From positions 1,674,001 to 1,738,000 of the forward strand of contig JAQFVV010000112.1 of the NCBI GenBank assembly GCA_028023455.1: DNA of 64,000 nucleotides, given 5' to 3'. Each line of letters starts with the position of its first letter. Positions within the stretch are counted from its first letter, which is position 1. The notes below the pieces were generated by a model, which worked only from the letters and a program-made list of their open reading frames with translations, was not told where the DNA came from and ran no database searches. Source of the stretch: Epiperipatus broadwayi. Its lineage: Eukaryota; Onychophora; Udeonychophora; Euonychophora; Peripatidae. Below are positions 40,101 through 55,100 of the stretch, one piece after another. Made by a program: the position numbers and the translations under genes.

Positions 40101-43100
40101 AAAATATTCCATAGTAAAATATTAAGACATGAATATTTTTCCATTTTTATATTAATATTAGCATTAGATAATCCTTGGATATTCCATAATAAACATTATC
40201 ATAGCATTAAAAATTTAATCCACAATAAATTCCACATTGTATCATTTAAATTATTTTCTTAACAATTTACACTGCAGCACTGAGATCATTCCATAAATTA
40301 ATATATTTCTCTGGCACTGTAAATGCATTATACAATGAGATGATTTATTATAAGATATGTTAGCAGACCTCTCAAATGACGAGTCTTTTGGAGCAAATGC
40401 TTTTCTTTATCTAATCATTCATTTTGTAATAAAATTCAACTATTAATACTATACATATATAATACATTGATTTTGCTTATTGAGATCAGATTAAGAAAGA
40501 GTAAGCAATCTGAGATTTAGGGGCTTAAATACTTTTTTCCTTTGACACATTTAATTCACTATTTTAGACATTGTTCCTATGATTTCACTCAAATTTAGCC
40601 CATTGCTATTGTCTGTTATAAGTTAAATTTCACTCAGTAAAAAGTTTTTTGAAATATATACGTTTGTGAAATAAAATATTTCTTAACTTTGTAATAAATA
40701 AATGTTTTAAAAAAAATAATACTAAATAATTCTGCAAATTAAAAATACATTTTAAAATCATAATTTAAATAAAATAATATTCCTTGCATATTTATTTATT
40801 TATTTAACAAAATATTTTTTATACATATGATTTAATATTATTTTAGTAGTATAAACATAACATACGTATATACTTAAATCAGGCTATAACCTTAGTTCAT
40901 GCACCTTGAGTGCTTAATTTATTACAAGAGAGATCTCTACAAATCTAAACGCAAGATTCGACTTTATAAAGATAAGAGCGGCCCACTCTTATCTTCAACC
41001 TATTTTTCTAATTATATAGGCAAATCTAAAGCATTTTGATTTGGGAGCATGAAGCTAATAAATTCTTCACTGATTATGTCCATTATTTCTGTTAAACATC
41101 AACGATCGTGAAATCTTTCAATTTACGAGCTAATATTGTGCTTAATAAAAATATTTACAACTTTAAATTGAATCAAAATATTTCTAAATTTAAGATCTGA
41201 CCATTAATTTGTCGTAAATCAAAAGATTTCACAGTTGTTAATGTTTAACAGAAATAATGGACTTAATCAGTGAAGAATTTATTAGCTTCATGATCTCAAA
41301 TCAAGCTTCTTTAGATTTGCCTATATAATTAAAAAAATAAGTTGAAAATAAGAGTGATTCGAGTTGAACCTTGCGTTTAGATTTGTAGAGGTCTCTCTTG
41401 TAATAAATTAAGCACCCAAGTAGCATGTACTAAGGTTATAGCTTTATTTAAGTATTATGTGCTAACATTGCGTTTAATAAGAATATTTACAAAATACCTA
41501 TATATACACACCAAATAATAACTGATTTATTTATGTTCATGGATTATTTGTTAAATGGATGCAGGAAATAAAAATATTAATAAACAAATCTATTAATAGA
41601 TAATTCAACTTATTAAATCTTTATAATAAAATATTAATTTTATTATGACATACAATTTGATATACGGTCTGATAAAAATTTAAAATTATGAATGTTATCC
41701 TATATTAAGATGTATTATCAATCAGAATTTACGGTACTAATCGGTATGCCAGGCCAGCCGCTCGGTGGCATTGTTTTTCTGCTAAAAACAAACAATTATA
41801 TCGATCCGGGCCCGACTATTTTTAATTAAATTATTTTTACATTTTCTCCGACTTTTATTAAAATATTTTGACATTTTCTTCGCCTTTTTAAAAAATATTT
41901 GGACATTTGATACAACTTTTTTATTCATCTTTTGACATTTGATACGACTTTTTTTACCAATATTTTGACATTCTTGTAAATAATTTACGATACAAGATTT
42001 GATCCAAATATTTGTACATTTTCTTTTCAAAAATGGCAAAATTAAATACATCGCGTAATACAAATAAAGCCAAAACAAAAATCGCCATATAGGCGCCGTA
42101 TTTTAAAAACAAAAAAGAAAAACAAAGTTGAAAAAGTCAAAAGTTTTCATCTTAGTTTAACTTTTTTGGGGAAGATGGGGAGAAATAATTTGTTGTCACT
42201 GAGACAAAAGTTTATTTTTGGTTTGTTTTTATTTTTAAAAAAAAGATTAATAAAAATTGGTTTTAAAAATTAAAGTTTTAATATATCAGCATCATACAAA
42301 TAAAGCCAAAACAAAAATCGTTGTATAGCCAAAAAAAAAAAAGTCTACGTAATTTTTTTACAAAAAAAAAAAAAGTTGAAAAAGTCAAAAGTTTTGATCT
42401 TATTTTAAATGACTTTTTGGGTGGATAATCAAACCAAATTTATGATTTCCCAAACTACATGCAACCTCAGACATTTTGTCTCGTAATTTACATGGCTATT
42501 CGCGTGAGTTCTGGGAAAAGGTTCTTGGCCATGGCCTTTTGCAATTTTTTCCACCTTCTAAAATTTTTAGGGAAGCATACTACATCGGGTAAAGAGTAAG
42601 ATCTTTAATTAGAATGCATATTACAACAGTTATGTTAAGTGTGCATATTTGCATAGTGTTGGAAAGCACATTAGCGGGCCGTAATATTTGTCTGCAACGC
42701 CATATATGCCTTTAGCGGCTAATATGAACAGTACTGTTCTATAGGCCGTAAGTTTCTCTGCAAAAAAAACAGAAATATTGGGCCGTGTAAATAGCATACA
42801 CCTGGGTCTCGTTTTACGCGATAGATAGGTTCCTCAGAAAACACGTGCAAATGAAATCACGCAAAAATAGATGTAACTTACATTGAAAAAGGGGGGATGC
42901 GGTCTGTGATTTTTCAAAATTCGCGTAAAAGCAAAGCACCAATGTAAAATTACTTTAAAATTCGCACGCAAAAAAAAATAAGGAAATAAAATATGACTAA
43001 TAAAAAATTTCAAATTTGAAAAAAATTGATACAAAACAAACTTTTTTTAACTATAATATTTAATTTTATTCAAAATAATATATTTTTATGCATAATTTAC

Positions 43101-46100
43101 AGTACAGTAATTTACATTTTTTTATACACGTTTTAATTATTATAGCTATTTGCCGAAAAACACGTTCGTTTGCAAACAACTAGGGCCAACTTCACACTCA
43201 CGTTGTGTCAATGGTTTTCTGGTGACAACGTAATTAGTAATTAATCTTTGAGACAATGATTTTATTAATTGTTTATGAAACTAACAACTAAAAATTAAAT
43301 TCTTATTTTTGTCTTTAATTTTCAATTCCGTTTAAAAATCAAATTTCACATCACATTAATTTCAAGTCGCTGTAAGTAATTTTTAAATTGTTAATTACAA
43401 TTAAAAATCAGATTTTAATTTTTAATTGTCAAATTTAATTGTGCCCACTGCTATTACTGACCTTTTAAAAATAAACTTGTGCACACTAAATGATTAATAA
43501 TTGATTACGTTCTTTTTTAAAAAGCAAAAACAGAATGTGATTTAAAATTCAAAATTAATACGCACAATGTTTGAACAAATTTACATTATAATCTTGTAAA
43601 ATTAAGAACTCCTCACTGAAGAGACCCATAGGTCAAAACCGGTCTGGGGATGGGGACCATGATTTGAATGCCTTCTCTTGTAGTAGCATTTATCATAAAT
43701 AATAATAAAAAAAAGCTTGCTTTGAGCTATTAGCACGCTCTTAATTTTACATATTAGTAAGTGCAAGCTATATATAAGTCATGTGACATCTGACTTGTTA
43801 CTATTACCATTATTATAATCTTGTAAAATTTAATGTGTGTATACATAAAATGTGGAAATCATGATTTTAATTTCATTATTGCCTAAAATCTTACTATTAT
43901 ATAGCACTGAAAATATTGAAATTACTAAGATGAAAGTCGAATTCCAATAATGTGCTATTACTTTCAATATAATGTAAGTGCGCGAAATTTATTATTTAAA
44001 ATAATAGCGCATTATCGGAGTTCGACTTCCAGTGAAACATGAATCGTGTAACTTCAAAATCGTGTTAAATAAGTCCGCGTAAAAAGAGACCCAGGTGTAT
44101 TTCTGTGTTTTTAACAGAGAAACAACGCCACCAGATGGCTGGCCTGGCAGACCAATTAGTACCAAATTTATTAATAATGTAAATGATCAATCTTTTTAAA
44201 ATAACTGGAAAAAAAAAAAAAGCTACTAAAATTTTTTCTAGGAATACAAGTGCAGGTTCAAATCTACACCAAGATGGTGCAATATAAATACATCATCTTT
44301 ATTAATTAGATAATAAATGGAACTGAAGTGTTGGCTTGATACTAGGTTGATATTTTGTTGGTTTATTTAAGCATAAAACTATGGTGATGTGATTTAAATA
44401 TAATCAGTTATTGGCATTTATGGTTTTATATATATATTAAATGTCATTAATTATATTTCCATGAACTATGACAATAAAAATAAAATAAACTCTGTCTTAA
44501 CTGTAAATAATAAAACCCATATACATCAATATATTAAACAAAATAATTATCTTTTTCAAAATATTAATAAGCAAATATGCTTTAGATACGAGCATGCTCA
44601 ATTATACATTTCTAAATCTTTGATTTACAATGTTATTAGAATTTGAAGTGATGCAAGCTTTCTTAATTTTTTTTTTTTATCTTTTGATTCACTACATACT
44701 ATATTAATTTTCTGAGAGGATCATTTCTCACGATTAAAAAAAAAGAATTAAATTGACAATTAAATTTACATTTTTTATATTGTCAAATATGTTACTTCAA
44801 ACACACAGACAAGTGAATATTAAAACCATCAAAGCCCTCATATGAAAAACAGTACACAATTTCATGCTTATCAGCCTGATTTAGTGTATTCTAAATAATA
44901 TTTATCAATTTGTAAAAAAAAAAAAATGAGATCTGTGTTCATTGGAAACACATCAAAAGATGATACAAAAGATCATTACTACAAAAAAAAATAAGAAACT
45001 GCAGGAGAAAATATCATTGCAAAGCAATACAGATATAAAAGCTCTATATTTAACAAACCTAATGATCCTTACGAACAATACTTTTATAACCCAACTGTCA
45101 GTTCAAAGGCACCAATTTCTAATGAGAATGCAATAATGTGAAAGCAATAATTTCATGAATGTAAGACTTGGACAATGGATGACTATAAGTTTACACATGA
45201 ATAAAAGTCTATTGAACATACTATCTTCTCACAACTGTGAAAACACTGTGGTGGATAGATCATGAATCACATTTTTTCCAACCACTAGAAAAATTTTCAT
45301 CAAGCAATTATTAAAAAAAAAAAAAAATCTATCAAACTATATTGCCTTCTCGAAACTGTAAGTCATATTGATGGAATTGTTATGATTTGGCAAGTTGTTT
45401 CATGACTTGATACAAGCATAACTACATGAATATGTGGACTATTTGAACATACTGGAAGACTAATTTCATATTCAGAGAACCCTGACATTTCCCAAGATGA
45501 TAATGCTTCAACTGCTAAATCCCACTCAATCAAATTAAGAAGTATAAAGTTAATGTTTCTCTAAGCTTCCTAATCATCTCATTTCAATATTATTGAATCT
45601 CTATTGACAATTTGTTACCGGCATGTCTTATAAAACTAGAAACTTTTCTTCATTTGGAGTTATCTAATATTTCCTTAATCATTGTTCAGATGTTGTGCAA
45701 TTCTTAATATAAAAGATAGTCTTACACCTCATTAATAAAAACATTAGATATTCATGTCATGTTACAGACATCAGATATTCGTGTCATGTTAAATCCTTGT
45801 ATGTTAAATTCATTGCGTAAGATAATTAGGAATAAATAGGCGAAGATACTGGATAGCCAACATGGCCTTCAATGTTAATATACTATTTCTAGAACTAACC
45901 ATAACCATATATACTTTTATATTATTAAGATCAATATAAGTATGTAAGAAAATAAGCTTAGAATGAAAAAATTAACATTTTTCCAATTTGCACTGGTAAT
46001 TTGATAGTATAAAAATATAAAATGACTGCTAGAAGAAAAGTGCATTAAATACAAAAAGATCCAAATGCACTGTTCAAAATAATCTAAAAAAATACTCATT

Positions 46101-49100
46101 GATGAAAACCATAAGTCAGAAAGTAGTCTGGGATATTTAGATGGGGAAATACTGAATAAAGATTTGTTAAGCACTACCATCTGGCATCTATTAATTACTA
46201 AAGCTTACAGTAGATGGCATAAGAGTAATGAAAATGCAAATAAATCCAAGCTCCAAAATTGCACAAGTCACAATCAGGATATTTATATATGAAATTCAGA
46301 GTATGAATTGTGGTATGGAGATTCAGATAATTTAAGACTCTAACTCATCTAACAATAAAACTTTTTGTTGAAATACATATGTATAGTGTGAAAAGCTGAT
46401 CTGAAATTTTTACACTGGAAAATAATTTAGATATGATAGATTGCAATCAAAGAGTATGCTGTAAATCTGTAATTTGATTAACTGAATATATATAACAATA
46501 AAAATAATAAATATAATTATAAATTTATTTAAACGCACATTGATTACATAATGCGTATAAAAATGTGATAGTAGGAACCTCTACAAGTCTTAAACCACAA
46601 GCTTATTCTTTGGAAGAAAAGAGGGGAACCCTTCTTTACTTCACCCTACTTTCTATTTAAATAGATGAAGCTGAAGCGGTTCGATCTGAGAGCGTGAATC
46701 TATTCAATACTTCACTAATTAAGAACACATTTCTTATTACACATTAATACTCGCGAAATCTTTCGATTTACAACGAGTCAATGGAAAGATTTTATAGTTA
46801 GAAATCTATTACGATAATTTAAAGTTATAATTATAAATTTATTTAAACGCACATTGATTACGTAAGTAATATTTATTAAGGCTGTAGCCTCAAGCACATG
46901 CGTATAAAAATGCGATCTTTTAATCCAAAGTATTTTTGATTAATTCCTTAATCCTCCTCGACTGCCATTAAATTCAAAAAACATAATAGAAGCAAATGTC
47001 ATCAACTCAAATCCCATGAATCCTGAATTTTAATGTTAGCAGCTTGTCTATTAATTATATTCATTTTATTTCTATTTATTAAAATTGCTTTCTTAGTTTT
47101 TCTTTTATTATGGTTTCTCTTTTCATGAAGAATCTTAACACTTTCAAGACTAAACTTGGATTTATATTTATGTCTTTTCATGATCCAAAAAAACTGAAGC
47201 AGTCATTAAATCATTATTATTTTTACTTTGCATATGCGTGTATAACAATTCATGCTCCTTTAATCTTTTCTCAATACTGCACCTCGAATCACCTATATAT
47301 GATAACATATATCCATAAAAAATTTGGTTTTTTGCTTGACAGGTATCACACTTTTAGAATTATTTACTAACTTAATGTTAGTTGTAACATAAAATGAAAC
47401 ATTAAACACATCCATATATATATCCTTAAAAAATGTCATTTGAGTATTTGAAATATATGGAATAGATATCCATTTTTTATTATCAATCTTCAACTCCTTT
47501 AAATTATTATAACTCTTTTTAAATTGACATAAAGTACTGTTAATCTGGTCATTGCTACAACCAGCTTCAAACAATTCATTGTCAAATATCTTAATATTTT
47601 TTAATTTATCACATTGGTAATGACATAATTTTTCATTACGAAACAAAAAAAAAACTCTAAAACTTGCCATCTTATGCTAATTGGTAATTTTGATTTACAA
47701 ATTATATATCCCCTTTTTTGCAATGGTTTGATTATTAATTTATAACTTAACATACTATTATCTCTTGTAATAAATAAATCCAAATACTTAATAGTTTTGT
47801 CCTGTTCTTTTTCAATAGTCCATTTCAAGCCATTCAAATTATTTAACTCCTCTATAAGCACATTTATAGTCATCATCCACATACCTTTTGTAAATTATAA
47901 TATCTTTAAAAGTAAACATATCTAAAATACTACTTTCTTATATAGACAAAACAAAATTGCAAATTTATGCAACAACAGGCAGACCCATAGGCCAACCTTT
48001 AGACATTTTATAATATCCACATTCAAAATAAGCAATGTTATCATCAATAAATTTTAAACAATCAAAACAAATTTTATAACATATTTACTGTCATATCTGA
48101 TCTTGCTTCCAGAAGGAAACTAGTTCAAATTCCTTCCTTGTCTAATCAGATTGAGTACCCATTGCCACTAACCAATGCATAAACATGTGGATAACCAATG
48201 TATAAACATGGCCAAAGAGTTAAGCATAAGTATGGCTAATGTGTAAACAAGTGTATAAAATCCTACCATTAGTTAGTACGGACCAATAGGTAATGATGCT
48301 CTCTGAATCCGATTGCTACCAGTAATATAGGGGATCTGGCAATAAATAGTCAGCCTTTTTGGAGGCAAGAGGAGAGAATATCTATCTAACCTGAAGTCTG
48401 ATGAATGTGCTCTCAATTGAAACCACTTTCAACTGCAAAGGTGTTTCTATTATAGTCATACCAATACATTCACAGTGAGGAAAGTCCACAATAGGGCTAG
48501 AAACTGCTAACACTACAGCAGACTCATGGAAAGCTGTCCAGTACAGCTGGAAAAGACTTAATTAGAACTCATGAGCTAGCTAATATATACAGCTGGAAGT
48601 GAGTTCAGTCATTCGGGCATAGCCAGCTCATTATCGACTAAGTTATACGAAAAATTGTATTTATTAATGGTATAACATGTATGTATATTTGTTCTAATAA
48701 CTTTGTGAGTGTTCATATTTTTTGATATTATTGTTGGTTTGGGTCTGAAACCTGCAATTCAGCCAAACACAACATTTACAAACACCTTTACTTTTTAATG
48801 CACGTTCAATTATTTTTTATGGAATCCGCTTTATCAATAAAACCATACATTTCTGTCACATATAATGAAACAATAACATCACTCCCATCAATCACTATAT
48901 TTTTAATCCTATCTACAAAATCAAAAGATGAAGCAATAGTATTTTCCTCAAATCCTAAAATCTCTTGATGAGAGTGATGTTAGTGCATCATTAGATGTGA
49001 TAGAAATATAGTTCTATTGATAGAATGGATTCCATAAAAATAATTGAACATGCATTAAAAAGTAAAACTGTTTGTAAATATTATAAAATTTGTTATTGAT

Positions 49101-52100
49101 TCATTAAAATTTTTTGATTACAACATTGTTGCTTCTCTTGAAGGTGAATATTATAAAATGTCTAAAGTTAGCCTATGGGTCTGCCTGTTGTTGCACAAGT
49201 TTGCAATTTTGTTTTGTCCACATATGAGAGTAATATTTTAGATATATGTACTTTTAAAGATACTAAAATTTACATAAGGTATGAGATAATGTTTTTGTTT
49301 GCAGAAAAACCAATACTATAAATTTTCTTGTAAAGAAGTTAAATAATTTGAAAGGCCTGAAATGGACTATTGAACAAGAACAGGACAAAAGTATTAAGTA
49401 TTTGGATTTATTTATTACAAGAAATAATAATATATTAAGTTATATATTAATAATTAAACCATTGCAAAAAAGATTACAGATAAATTGTAAATCAAAAGTA
49501 CCAATTATACATAAAATGGCAAGTTTTAGATCTTCTTTGTTTCGCAATGAAAAATTGAATGTCTTTCTTCAATAACTGTTCAATAATACAAAAATATTTC
49601 ATGCAACCTTCGTCTTAGACTGGAAATTTTGTACCTATGGTCTTTTGTTAAGCATTGTAATCAAACAAGCTTTATTTTTAAAATAGGCAAAACTTTCCAT
49701 ACAGTAGTGCCACTGACGTTTAGTGTTTTAAACTTTATTTTTATTGGTCAAATTGTAAAAAGCTTGCATTTTAGAAGAACTGTGAGAATTTAGTTTTTTT
49801 CTTTTCATTTTTTAAATATCACTTTCAAATTCAAAGTTTTTACTAATAAATAAAATTGTTTTTGTAACAGTTTTATTTCAATTAAAGAGGTTTTCTATAC
49901 ACTTTTATGCTATGGCAGTCTAGATCCGGGATTAGCTATCACATATATTTGCTAATACTTGTAATTAAATCTAAGCAGAAACTATATTACATTAATTTCT
50001 GCATAATCGCTAATTAGACAGATAATGCAAAATGATGGCTCCTGAAAGAAAACTAATTAGTCAAAATCAATTATTAGAAGCCTGGTTGTACTGGCATCTG
50101 GTATCCAAACTTATTTAACCTTTGTGTAACTGATCATAGAATGAAAAAAAGTTTTGATGTATTGATTTTAAAAAGATGTATATTTTCTAAATAAAAATTC
50201 TACTTACAAAAATCAGTGCCATACTTTAGGCCATCTTTAACAATCCATCCTTTACTACGAAAATAGTGATATGCTACATAATTCTTAATAAAACTTGGAT
50301 AGTCTTCGTTGAATTTCTGCCATAGTTTAGTGAGACCAAATTTCTGTAAATAAATAATAAGTAATTATTAAAATCATTCAGCTAAGAACAAAAAATAATT
50401 CTACAATTGAAGCCAGAATCCGAAGATCGGCAATGTAACAGCAACAAAACAGGAGCAATGATAGCAATAATAATAAGCAAAATCTACTGATAAAATTATC
50501 AAGAAACAATAATTACAATAATAAAACTGTTAGTGATGCCATTACTTTTAACAAACTAAAAAACCAGAAATAACTAACAAACACATATCACTGAACTTAT
50601 AATAAATAGTAACAAACAACAGCACAACAGCAAAATAAAAACAATAGAAATAACTGAAAAAAAAACATAACAAATAAATAAAAGCCTCAACAAAGAAGCA
50701 GCAGTGATTAATAATAACAATAAAAAAAATCACAGATGCAAAATCATTTAATTAAGTTTTCTTGGGTTTTCTAGTCTTTCAAAATAACCTGAAAGGTTAA
50801 ATAGACGGATTAACTTAACAATATGTCTCTTATTCTATTGCATAATTGAAACAGATGCAGCTGAAAACTTAAGCAAGCATTAAATGTAAATATTAAATGC
50901 TATGGTAACTATTAATTTTACAATGTATAATATCACTTGGTTTTGGGCTAGGGATTAAAATGTACTACCACCTAGTAATCAACAAATCTACAAACTTATG
51001 ATAGGTGGCACTATAGCAGAGCTACTCTTATTAATTTAAATCTATATTGGATGTATAGATTTGCAATATTGTTTATTGAATAAGGGCAAAGCTATTGTTC
51101 AAAAATTCTAAAAAGAAAATCTAAATGAGAAGGCAAAGAAAATAAAAATTCTGTCAACTTGGAAAGAGAAGATATTTCTTTGACCATATTTTTTACAAGA
51201 ATGACTAATAAGAAATAAAATAAAAAATGTCATAAACAATATTTAAAAAAAAAGATATAGTGAAATTTCTGTATATGATAAAAATGTTGAGAAAATGAAT
51301 ATTTACTTTTAGAATCAATGCAAACAAATGTCATTAAAAAGAATGTGGAGTGAAATTGCAACATATGCTGTATATGAGATAATCATTATAAGGATGTTGA
51401 TAAAGAAGAAGGTAAAAAGGATCTTGATTTTTAGGATTAATGATGATAAAACTTTATAAGAACAGCTATAAAGCGTTTTCCTGTAGCTTGAGTATTTCTA
51501 TTTATGACTATGTTTAAACGTCTTGTATGTAGTTGGTTTTGGTTGAGCTGCAAATAGGATCTGCAAGTGATGATAATAACATTCACAGTAAAAAAAAAAG
51601 AAAAGATATTGTGATTAGTTACAATATTAGAGAAACTGAAAAGAAAAACATAAAAAATACATCAGCGATTAATCAAATCATCCTACTTCGGATGATATGA
51701 TAAGGTATTTCATTCAGATACGAGAATTTCAATAGGTCAAAGTGAGACTTTGTATAAGGCAAGAAGTTGAGAGGATAAATCGTTTTTGGCAACATGGCAA
51801 GTATGTTCATGTCAAGAAAGATCACTAGAAAACACCCAATAAAGATGCAGATGAGAAATTTCAGATCTAAAATTAGATTTGAAAGTAGTAAAGCTTTTTT
51901 TTTTCAGACAAAATGATAGGATGAATAAAATTTTTAATTAAATTAATTTTCACATTGAATGATAAAGATGAGCAGTTAGCAGAGAAGTTAGAAAAGATTC
52001 TTTGGCTGAACAAGAGAGAAGAAAAAGATTAACGCTTTAAAGAAATGTTCAATGGGTTGAGAAGTGATCATTTAATGTGAATAAGGCAAAAAGGAAAAAA

Positions 52101-55100
52101 AATGATGTTAAAATTACCAAATTTCCATTGCAAAAGTTAATTTAGATCTTCTATATTCCAAAATTACTTCCCAAGAATATTTAACTCTGATCTTTTCAAA
52201 ATTATTTTCCAGGAATCTTTAACCAAGCATTAATATAATACTAAAGTAAAAAAAATCACATTTACCTTGCCAGTACTCCGATCGATTACTGTTAAGCAAC
52301 CAAGTCCAAAAGCTAAAAAGAAGGTCTAAAAAAAAAAAAAAAGAAAATAGTAATAAATACTTCATTAATTATAAATGTCAAAATTATAATTAAAATAAAA
52401 ATAGATTAATGGTAAAATCTCTATTTCCACTCTTCAAACCAAAACAAAAACATTAAATAAAATCAATGGATTTTAAATTTTAGCAAAACCAGTTACCTAT
52501 TTACATAAAAATATTTAAAAAGGAGTGAAAAGATGAGAGGAATCAAATAGTGCTTTATTATAAGATTAGGCATCCAAAAGCAATAAGGATGTACAAAAGA
52601 AAATATAGTTTAGCATCTTAAATCTAATAAAAATAGTCTTATATATCTTTGCATTTACAAGGACCTAAATCTCCACTTATTATGTCATGGAAAAAATAGC
52701 ATTTAATTTTCTGAGAAAAGATACATTTATTATCATTTAAAAATTAATATAAATTCAAATTACTATCCAAAGGCAAAACAATCTTCAAACAGTATCTTGC
52801 AAAGCAAAGACCTTTCCTAAATCTCTCTAGTAAGAAACAATGCAGATGAAGACAATACTCAAATAGCTTATCAAATGCCATCTGGATTTCCTTCATCATT
52901 AGACATCTATTTAATAAATAATAATTTAATCACTTGCTTGGCTTTTTATGGACCAGCTAATCGAAAGAAAAATTCTAACCTTAAATTGAAACACAGATTC
53001 GAAGAAGGAAGAGCAGCCAGCTACACTAACTGCTAAGTCATAAGATCTTTCATCCTGCTTATATATAATACATTATATAAATATTTACATTTGCAAGTAC
53101 ATATAGAGCTTATGATATTGTACATCAGCACATCCAATAGAATATATTTATAATCTAATAACATAAAAGATAATCCACTACTTTGCTAAAAATGTCAATC
53201 CCTAACTTATAAAAAATCTATATTCAATTCATTTTGCAGAAAACCTAAGTTGTATTCTGTCGGTCACATATTAATCCACTTCAACTTTAGCTAATGCAAA
53301 ATCAATTCTTAATTTTATCAAAAACTTATCTAATTAAAACAACAAGGTTAAATTTGCTATTCTAAGACTCCTTTGATATATAGCTAACAACAAAAGTTGA
53401 TCCTTGAAAATTTATTAAACAGTAGCTATCTTAAGTCCACTAAACAGCAGCTTGCTTCTGGAGTACTATATGAAGTGAACCAAATGAACAATGAAATGGG
53501 TTCTGACTTTATCCATGAGGAAATTTTTTTTTAAATATTCTAAAATGATTCAGTTTGAGATCCATGTAAAAAGCAAGTCTTATTCAATGTATAATTCCAA
53601 AGTTCTTTCGCAATAAAGCTGATAATCACATTTAATTATTACCGCATTTCTCCAAAAATAAGACCTAAACAGAAAATAAACCCTAGAACGATTTTTTAGG
53701 ATGTTTGTAATATAAGCCCTAGTTAAAAAGAGAAAGAAAATATTGTATAAATGTTATTTCATTGTCTCGTAAATGTTTTTCGATAAAATCATAGCAGCGC
53801 AGCTCTGGCAATTTAAAGCGCTAAGATTGTCCGATCTTAAGCCTGCCAAATAACTAATCAGAATGCAGATACAACACATGTAAATCTCTAGTGATAGGAA
53901 AATATTTAACTATATTGTCAAATGCATTTGATTTTTTTTTTCTCTTTTAAAACAAAAATCAACCAGAAGGGCACTCGTGTGAAATAAAGAAATGATTTCA
54001 GAATTTTATTTCCTGCAATTTCCTGAGCATATTTTGGAATTATTCAATTACTGTTGTGAAAAAAATGTAGATTCTTATACATAAATAAATGTAGACTTGT
54101 GCATGGAAAAAAACAAAATATTCTCCCAAAACAAGCCCTAGGATGTGTTTTGGGGCAAAAATTAATATAAGACAGTCTCTTATTTTTGGGGAAAGACGAT
54201 ATGTTAAAACTCTTGCAATTAAAACTGCAATTTTCAAGTAGAATGAGGCAAACATAATATTCCATTTCTTCTAAAATGTCAATTGTTCGTATGTATAATA
54301 AATTAAATTGGAAATAATAAATATTATGCAGCAAACACTAATTGTATGACAAATCTGTCCATCTCGAACCTTTATATCACTGCCATTTGCAAAGATCCAC
54401 TGCTTGTAGAAAATTACTCATTTAAACTCAACATGATTGATCAAGAAATGGTCTCTAACCTTGCTAAATCCATCAAAAATAGCAAAATCAAATAAATTAC
54501 ACCTGTTATTCATGACAGATTTATGTAGTGCGAATAGGCATCAAATAAAATTCATGGTTAAGTAAAGGAATTATATGGTAAATTGTTTAAAAGACCATAT
54601 GATGTTCAAGCACATTAGTAGCTGATCAAACATTTGGAATTCAATTAATCTAAGCAAAAAAATTTTTTTTATTCATTGGAAATCTTCAGTTTTGAATCTA
54701 TCTCTCTATCATTGCACTAAATCACACAGAACTGTTCACAAATACTTCTCAATTAATTTAAAATAACTCTGACAATTCAAATTTTCATTTGTGACAGCCA
54801 AAATAAAAATCATTGTGAAATAAAAATTTATACAACTATGAATTCTAAAATCCAGCTTGCTTTTTGGAAACCTATTTTAAATATTATAACACATGTTCAC
54901 TAAATAATATTTATAAATTAAGATTATATAAAAAATGTTACAATAAGTTAAATAAATTGGGGAAAAAAAAAGTAGTTTTAAAATTCAAAATGCATCAAAA
55001 CAAACCAACCTCTTCTAGACCAAGTTGTAAACATTCCCAAAGTGGGAAAGGGTCTTTGGTTTTCATTAACCAACTTTGATCCTCTTCTTCTTTGCCTTCT

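Larger units (their letters stand above)
41733..44163. mobile_element. Element P: TIR element with imperfect 8-bp target duplication
   Basis: Left end GGTACTAATCGGTATGCCAG and right end (minus) GGTACTAATTGGTCTGCCAG form terminal repeats of about 55 bp, extending through TTGTTTTTCTGCTAAAAAC / TTGTTTCTCTGTTAAAAAC. Flanks GAATTTAC (41725-41732) and AAATTTAT (44164-44171) agree at 6 of 8 positions. The interior has a ~125-bp direct repeat (42058-42180 and 42296-42425) and the nested element E; no transposase. An 8-bp duplication fits hAT, P or Merlin groups. Confidence 0.75.

Noticed and set aside
47293-47370. Plus-strand ORF 47110-47370
   Set aside because: Shadow of the minus-strand Penelope-like endonuclease region.
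48395-48440. CTGATGA...GAAAC as a hammerhead in the solo LTR
   Set aside because: The intervening bases do not form a convincing stem II.
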